Source: Alviniconcha marisindica
Taxonomy: Eukaryota; Mollusca; Gastropoda; Provannidae
Length of the DNA: 64,000 nucleotides
Direction: 5' to 3'
Assembly (NCBI GenBank): GCA_018857735.1
Contig: JABMCL010001901.1
Location: 298,501 to 362,500 of the forward strand
Of this stretch, positions 57,846 to 64,000 are shown piece by piece (the first letter of the stretch is position 1; each line of letters begins with the position of its first letter). The notes below the pieces were generated by a model. The model did no database searches. It was given only the letters and a program-made list of their open reading frames with translations, and was not told the DNA's origin. The translations under genes and the position numbers were made by a program.

Positions 57846-58013
57846 AATAAATCAACCGGTCACAATCCGTCGACGTCACAGCCATGCGAAGACATCATCG
57901 GTCAGACAATTAACTGGCACTTTTTTGTACTTGTTGCGTGCGAAAGATAATGAAAGTGCCGAATCACGAGGGATTTGGGGTGAGGGGGGTGAGGGAGGGG
58001 ACAAGATGGAGAG

Positions 58014-58017
<4 letters not shown>
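57846..58017. other. Minisatellite relic and spacer
   Basis: gtcacaatccgtcgacgtc at 57860 resembles the 55.9-kb unit; the rest is unrecognised. Confidence 0.45.

Positions 58018-58070
<53 letters not shown>
58018..58070 (+). repeat. (AC)n microsatellite
   Basis: About 26 AC units. Confidence 0.97.
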
Positions 58071-58074
<4 letters not shown>

Positions 58075-58644
58075 CAACGTAATGCATTCACCGACTAGCT
58101 GTCTAGAGCGAGTGACAAAAATGGTGAGTCAGATGGTAAGTACCCTGTTGCGCTAATTAAGCCTTTTTCGTGACTGAAACAGTGTACAGCTTTGGCAGAA
58201 TTTACAGCAGGGACACTATTCTGCCATACACGCGTCCCTGTATGTGTGCGTGCGTGCGTGAGTGCGTGCGTGCGTGTGTGTGTGGCGAGAGCACGCGCGC
58301 AGGCGTGTGTGGGTAAGTGCGCATGCGTGTGTGCGCGCGCGCGAGCGTAGCCCCTTCTCTTTCCTTCTCTCTCTGCCTCCTTGTTGCAACTCCTGTCACA
58401 AAATGCCGTAGACTGATCTGTACAAAACTTGGAAAATATGTCTGCTTTGTTGAAAGCTATGGTCAAACTCGAGAAGAATGAAATTTACTTAGAATCTTTT
58501 TTCTTTTTTTCTTTTTTTTATTCACTCAAAGAGTCCTGAGTAGAGCATGTTTTCGACAAACCGCACCTACAACTTATTTGTTAATTTTCTGTTATTTAAA
58601 TATCAATTGGTTGAGTGACGTCGCTCGCAGTTTTCTTCGCTTCC
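58071..58644. other. Unrecognised DNA with a GT/GCGT microsatellite
   Basis: GCGT/GT/GC mixture at 58238-58345. T-rich at 58498-58520. Confidence 0.45.
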
Positions 58645-59340
58645 TCCTGGTTAGTTATTAAATGGATTTTAGCGTCCTGTCAACCGCACAGGGTCACCTC
58701 AGGACGATCAAACTCTCTCATATAATTATAAACAAATGCCTGTTTCAAACCTCTTCGCATACTCTATCTCCAGTCAAATCCACAGATTCAATCCCAACAT
58801 AAATATAAAAGAAAACATCAAACACAAATTTTCGAAGACTTAATCCCTTCAGTATTGCCCTTGTTAAAATAAAAAGCATGTAAGCCAAGAACATGTCGGT
58901 ACCGTCGACCCTTCCGTCTAATTTGTCGATACAAGGTTAAAGAAAGGAAAAACGAAAGAAGGAACGGACAGAAACAATTAAAAAAGGAAACATTTATAAA
59001 CGTATAATGGCAAATGTCAGTGCCATACGGCAGCAAGATGCACCTACCACCTACCAACTATCATCTCCTAGCTACTCAACAAAGGTCATCTCTTAACGAA
59101 AAATGTTGAGAGAAATTTCTGGAAAACAAAGCCCATCTCTTAACGAAAAGTGTTGGGAGAATTTTCTGGAAAAAGTCAGGGAAATGGACCGCAAGCAGAG
59201 AATGACAAGACGGAAAGAGCAAAAGGACAACGCAGAAAAACGAGAGAGGAGATAGGAAAGAGGAATCAAATGACAGCCCTGAGATTCCAGACAGGAGGAA
59301 GACACCAGACCTCCCCAGCCTGCCTTCGGGGGTTTACTCT
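58645..59340 (+). repeat. Dispersed repeat R2, long copy 2
   Basis: Same landmarks and orientation as 1681-2370, starting with ggttagttattaaatgg and gtcaaccgcacagggtcacc. A local duplication here (catctcttaacgaaaaatgt and catctcttaacgaaaagtgt, about 59 bases apart near 59085 and 59142) is absent from copy 1. Confidence 0.8.
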
Positions 59341-59734
59341 AGGTCACACTGGTCATGCTGGCAGTCCGCTAGGTTTGCGCAGGCCAGTGTCGTCTTGTGG
59401 TGTGTGGCCCTTTGCCTGAATACATAATTATGGTGCTGTCAAGAAGACAAAAAGGAACTTCTCTCGTATATGCCGTGCGGTCGAGTGATGTATTCTGCGA
59501 AGAAAAATCGATATCTTGCTAGAAATAACGGACAGCGAACCACACAAATCAGCTGTAATAATAGAATCGGCCATAATAAATCATGTAGGTGAATAAAAAT
59601 AAAAATAAAAAATAAAAAATAAAAAAAAAGAAAAGAAGAACAAGAACTGAGGACATACAATCTGAGGTTTGATACGAGCTGCATAACAGAGTATTTAATC
59701 GGATACTGCAGATGAGCAGAAAGGTCCCCTCAGT
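59341..59734. other. No recognisable feature
   Basis: A-rich run (aaaataaaaaataaaa) at 59595-59635. Confidence 0.4.
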
Positions 59735-59995
59735 CGAAAACCCAATCAAAGGTTCTCTTTTTAAAGCCCGAAGCTGATCCGATCATACTTTTGCACGTTT
59801 CTCCTGCTGCCAGGAATTTTGACTCAAGTGAAATAATGTCCATGATGTTTATTATTTTTGTTGTCTATTTGACTTTGCTGCGTTTGCTATGACTGTAATT
59901 TCAAACTTTAAGTGTTGTGTGTCTTCATTTGTGAATTTGCTTGTGATTTGATGACTTGTGCTTCGGCCTGACACGACCGTCGCAATTATTAAGTC
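59735..59995 (-). repeat. Dispersed repeat R1, copy
   Basis: The minus strand of 59735-59830 gives attcctggcagcaggagaa, gggctttaaaaagagaacc and ggttttcgactgaggggacc. 59940-59985 on the + strand gives gatttgatgacttgtgcttc and ggcctgacacgaccgtcg, the other end. Confidence 0.7.
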
Positions 59996-60341
59996 TGTCT
60001 GTCTGACTGTCTCTATGTCTGTCCGTCCGAACGTCCGCCTGTCTGCTTCACCCTCTTTCTCTCTGTCTGCATGCTGAAAGAACGTGACGTATCGCCGTTT
60101 TTGTCTTGTAGCGTTTGGGCATGGGAACGGACGTGAGAAATCAATTCAACGCAAGCATTATTATGCCGAATATAGCATACGTGTTTTTCAGAGCAAATGT
60201 GTACATATTATGGCAACATTTGTATTCTAGTAATGATTACATCACCATACGGCAGAATCCGATTGAAATGGTGAACGCGTGTGGGCTCTTGCCCCTGCTC
60301 CAACCTCAACTTAAAGGGGAGTGTTGGTCTTTGGTCAATTA

Positions 60342-60343
<2 letters not shown>
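59996..60343. other. No recognisable feature
   Basis: TCTG-rich at 59995-60070; otherwise unremarkable. Confidence 0.4.
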
Positions 60344-60406
<63 letters not shown>

Positions 60407-60517
60407 GTACGCACAGAAGAGACAGAGAGCGATAGAGAGACAGAGTCAGAGACAGACAGACACAGACAGACAGAGAGAGACAGAGACAGAGAGGCAGAGA
60501 GCACGCAAACACACACA

Positions 60518-60583
<66 letters not shown>
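60344..60583 (+). repeat. (CT)n, GACA and (AC)n microsatellites in series
   Basis: CT to 60403, GA/GACA to about 60505, AC with a break to 60583. Confidence 0.96.
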
Positions 60584-60585
<2 letters not shown>

Positions 60586-61274
60586 CTAGGAGTAGTGGTC
60601 GCTTCTGACACATGCAGGATTTGACCGACCAGTCCAGTCCAGTCTAGTCCAGTCCATGGAACCAGTGTAAAGAGATGAGGAAACGCCACCCAGGGACCTA
60701 TGCTATCGATCGCACTGCCCGCTGTCGTGGACACCATCGGTCCCATCAATATACGGTCGACTTGCACTAAGCCCCCAGACTGGATTCATTCAACGTGCGA
60801 GTTCCGAGCCACCGCGGCCAACGACTCTCTCCCTGACGGCCACAGGTTTCTTTAGTTACAAATCAATGAATGGTCCCTCTCGGTCACTCGGATAAAGTTG
60901 CTGGTACGTCCAGCCTGTGTGGCGGATGTCTGAGTCCAGTGCCGCATGCTGGGCATGTGCGGTACGCATGGCTGACGCTGTACAAATATGCGGAGCCTTA
61001 ATTTACTCCGATCTGGCTGCCGGACAGTATTATTACCAATATTATGAATTGCTACGATTTACCTGACACACTTTGACTGAGCAATCTGTCCATTTCACCC
61101 ATTTTTCACTTTTTCTTTTTGACTTTTTCTGTTGAAATTATGCCCGGAGCATAGACTTCCAAACTAAACCCCTTGTTCTCGGAAAGATACATCGAAAACG
61201 AGCGGCAATTTTTCAAGATTTGCACGGCTAAAAAAAGCAAAGAAAAAAAAAAGCAGACTGGATGAAGTCGTCGC
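60584..61274. other. No recognisable feature
   Basis: Short pentanucleotide-like (AGTCC)n at 60632-60655. Confidence 0.4.
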
Positions 61275-61405
61275 TGGTCACAGACCAATGCACAACACAG
61301 ACCAATGCACAACATAGACCAATACACAACACAGGCCTAAGCAGATCCATACTCAACACAGAAGTGAGACCCATACACAACAGACCTATACACAATACAG
61401 GTCCC
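61275..61405 (+). repeat. Short 17-bp tandem repeat
   Basis: acagaccaatgcacaac, acatagaccaatacacaac and related, about six copies, degenerate to the right. Confidence 0.8.
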
Positions 61406-62335
61406 AATTTAACAACACCGATGTTGTCGAAGGATTCGTGAAGACAGTCAATGTTTAATAACTGAGACGTTTTTGTGTTGTCAAGAAAGTCCCGGTTTAA
61501 CAACGATGCTGCCAAGGGATTCGTCGAGAGAGTCCGAACTTAACAACACCGATGTTATGAAGGGATTTGTAAGGACAGTCACGGTTTTAACAATACCAAT
61601 GCTGCCGAGGGATTCGTCAAGTCAGTCCCGGTTTAACACCACCAATGATGTCGAGAGATTCGTCAAGTCAGTACCGGTTTTAACTATACCAATGCTGCTG
61701 AGGGATTCGTCAAGTCAGTACCGGTTTTAACAATACCAATGCTGCTGAGGGATTCGTCAAGTCAGTACCGGTTTTAACAATACCAATGCTGCTGAGGGAT
61801 TCAAGTCAGTCCCGGTTTTAACAATACCAATGCTGCCGAAAGATTCGTCAAGGCAGTCCCGGTTGAACACCACCAATGCTGCCGAAAGCTTCGTCAAGCA
61901 AGTCCCGGTTTAACACCACCAATGCTGCTGAAAGATTCGTCAAGTCAGTACCAGTTTTAACAATACCAATGCTGCTGAGGGATTCGTCAAGTCAGTACCG
62001 GTTTTAACAATATCAATGCTGCTGAGGGATTCGTCAAGTCAGTCCCGGTTTTAACAATACCAGTGCTGCCCAAAGATTCGTCAAGTCAGTCGCGGTTTAT
62101 CACCACCAATGCTGCCGATAGATTCGTCAAGTCAGTCCCGGTTTAACATCACCAATGCTGCCCTAAGATTCGTCAAGGTAATCCCGGTTTAACACCACCA
62201 ATGCTGCCGAAAGATTCGTCAAGGCAGTCCCGGTTTAATACCATCAATGCTGCCGAAAGATTCGTCAAGGCAGTCCCCGTTTAACAGCCCCGGTGGAACC
62301 GATAAGGATTCGTCAAGACAGTTCCGGGAAGCAAG
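61406..62335 (+). repeat. 47-bp minisatellite, about 20 copies
   Basis: gattcgtcaagtcagt starts at 61704 and 61751, giving the 47-bp period. The unit continues cccggttttaacaatacc and aatgctgctgagg. Two variants (ttttaacaatacc and tttaacaccacc) interleave. Left-most units (61406-61600) are the most diverged. Unrelated in sequence to the 47-bp unit at 31-32.7 kb. Confidence 0.93.
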
Positions 62336-62988
62336 ACCCAGCCTTTGAGTGGCCCCTTCATCTGCTTCGCGCAAACTGAGGGGAGGGGGACAGAGCGCCG
62401 AGGCCGGCCGAGGGGAGAAGTAAGGCGATTGAGAAGCGCGGCTCGTGGACGTGCATAATGGTCCCCAAATCCGATTCAAGTCTGGTCAGGGAGCTAACGA
62501 GTCTAACGACCAGTCGTCCGCAATTCAACCGGCTGGAATTGCTGGACCGTTTGCATCCTCGGGAGAACGTTTTATGGGAGCGCACCCCGAGTGGAGAAAG
62601 GGATAACGATCGTCGCTAACAATTCAAACGCTTTAATTTAAGTACAGTGGAAAACGGATCCGTAGGGATAACGATTGTCGCCGACATATTGTGATGTCTC
62701 CGTCGTCAAGTGGAAGGAACACAGTTGGAACAACAAAGGAAATTTGTTACCGTGTGTATATTACGACGGCCTTCATCCAGTTACAGAAGAAAAGAACAAT
62801 CAGCCGTTACCGAGTGAAACAGTCTGTTACAACACCTGCAAACGCAAAAAAAAAAAAAAAAGTCTGGCGGCCAACTTCGCTGCGGACTGTCGTCATCCTC
62901 TGTAGTCTGCAGACACCTGCTGTCGCAGACAAAAAATAACTGTTGCGTGCACTAGGAAGAAAGGCCCTTAAACCAGTCTCTGTCACGA

Positions 62989-62993
<5 letters not shown>
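62336..62993. other. No recognisable feature
   Basis: A run of about 17 A at 62847-62863. Direct duplication of gggataacgat near 62600 and 62665. Confidence 0.4.

Positions 62994-63075
<82 letters not shown>
62994..63075 (+). repeat. (GA)n microsatellite
   Basis: About 40 GA units. Confidence 0.97.
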
Positions 63076-63079
<4 letters not shown>

Positions 63080-63334
63080 CTTTTCTTTTCTCCCCGGAGT
63101 GCTGACCAGAATTTCCGAGTAAACTAATCAGTTGAAGAAAATAAACGAACCTTTTTACACAATATTTAGTTTGCACAATTCGCGTTCCACACTGCTAGAA
63201 TTACTCTTGGGTTTTTTGTTTGTCTGTTTGTCTGTTGTGTTTTGTGTTTTTTTAATTGTAGCTTCTTCTTTTTTCTTCTTCTTTTTTTGGGCTTATCTTA
63301 TCAAACTTATGACAAAATAATCTGAAATCAAAGT
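63076..63334. other. No recognisable feature
   Basis: T-rich at 63210-63290. Confidence 0.4.
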
Positions 63335-63475
63335 CGACTGCCAGTGTTCTAAAACAAGGGAGGAAATCAAGACACAAGACAAAACGTTAAGAACGCTTTA
63401 TTTAACGGGAAAACAAGTCAATCTCGTGCTCGTATTCCATCTAGGCGAGACTTGAACCAACCGAAAGCCAACTAA
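63335..63475 (-). mobile_element. SINE-like element S3, copy 1
   Basis: On the minus strand ggttggttcaagtctcgcct carries a weak pol III B box (GGTTCAAGTCTC), followed by agatggaatacgag and an end aataaagcgttctta. The second copy is 507 bp downstream. Confidence 0.6.
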
Positions 63476-63841
63476 GTCCTGGCAATCCAGACAGTCAACT
63501 TTGTTTCCGATTTCGTTTTCCGTGCAGAATCAGTTTGCTGCAGGACAGCGTCTGCAGACTAGGGAGGATACCGGTTATTTATAAACACTTCCAACTGTGA
63601 ACTGGTGGCACGTGCTGTGACGATGATTATGATGATGATGATGATGATGATATTGATGATGAGGTGGAGGGTAGGGGGAGTTGCGTGGGGGGGGGGGGGG
63701 GGGGGGGGGGGGAGGAGACAACAGACAAACGTCTCTTCATTTCATCTTCCGAGAGAGGCATTCTCGTAAGCCAGACCCTTCTTTATTTCATATGTTTGTC
63801 ATCAAACTCTCCTGAAAACGAAAAAGAAGACGGAAACAAGG
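63476..63841. other. Spacer with (GAT)n and a G run
   Basis: GAT trinucleotides at 63625-63660 and about 23 G at 63687-63711. No gene. Confidence 0.6.
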
Positions 63842-64000
63842 TTGGCAGCTAGCGTTCTGAAAAAAGATCACAACACACAAAATGTAACATCTTGAAGAAC
63901 GCTTTATTAACAGGAAAACATGTCACCATCACACTCGAATTCCATCTAGGCGAGACTTGAACCAACCAAAAGCTGAGCCATTTCATTTCTTTCGTTGTTT
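63842..64000 (-). mobile_element. SINE-like element S3, copy 2, may continue past the window
   Basis: gaacgctttattaacaggaa, attccatctaggcgagactt and gaaccaacc match copy 1. It extends to about 63985 and the sequence then runs off the window. Confidence 0.6.

Overview
This looks like nuclear DNA of an animal. It is non-coding over almost its whole length and crowded with microsatellites, minisatellites and fragments of transposable elements. The one protein-coding exon I recognise is the first coding exon of complexin, a presynaptic SNARE regulator, so the source is a metazoan. The repeat style (AC/ACGC tracts embedded in LINE 3' ends, tRNA-derived SINEs, long graded minisatellites, foldback elements) suggests a mollusc, most likely a marine gastropod. 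That taxonomic step is inference.

The gene. On the minus strand, positions 14528-14582 encode MAAFIAKQMVGDKLSSVK plus one base, followed by a consensus splice donor. A pyrimidine-rich acceptor lies 245 bases upstream of the ATG, and there is no other ATG between them. The remaining exons should lie to the left. I could not identify them securely in 1-14500, so at least the first 14 kb is probably intron of this gene; the region to the right would be the 5' flank or a 5' UTR intron.

Mobile elements. Five fragments of one CR1/L2-type LINE family share a layout: RT C-terminal tail, then an AC/GT microsatellite, then a GCGC-rich 3' end with ATT repeats (1200-1500 +, 2670-3385 -, 26560-27320 +, 33590-35950 -, 52785-53465 +). 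The longest carries endonuclease, linker and RT remnants and is split by a 522-bp inverted-repeat transposon. An RNase H fragment of a second, I-type LINE is at 36180-36860. Three tRNA-headed or SINE-like families, one foldback family (28617, 38548, 57066) and three further dispersed families (here R1, R2, R3) recur across the window.

Tandem arrays. The main ones have units of 31 bp (240-425), 75 bp (455-1675), about 75 bp (7126-7640), 54 bp (8760-10440), 50 bp (21050-21775), about 60 bp (22640-23220), 60 to 52 to 47 bp (29440-32700, a continuous gradient), about 70 bp (44080-49200), 63 bp (46886-47130), 108 bp (53895-54260), about 55 bp (55860-57550) and 47 bp (61400-62335). Several are cut by transposons, so insertion order can be read. 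The strangest local structure is a spacer-free, perfect 84-bp palindrome at 48950-49033. I found no operons, CRISPR arrays, rRNA or convincing intact tRNA genes.
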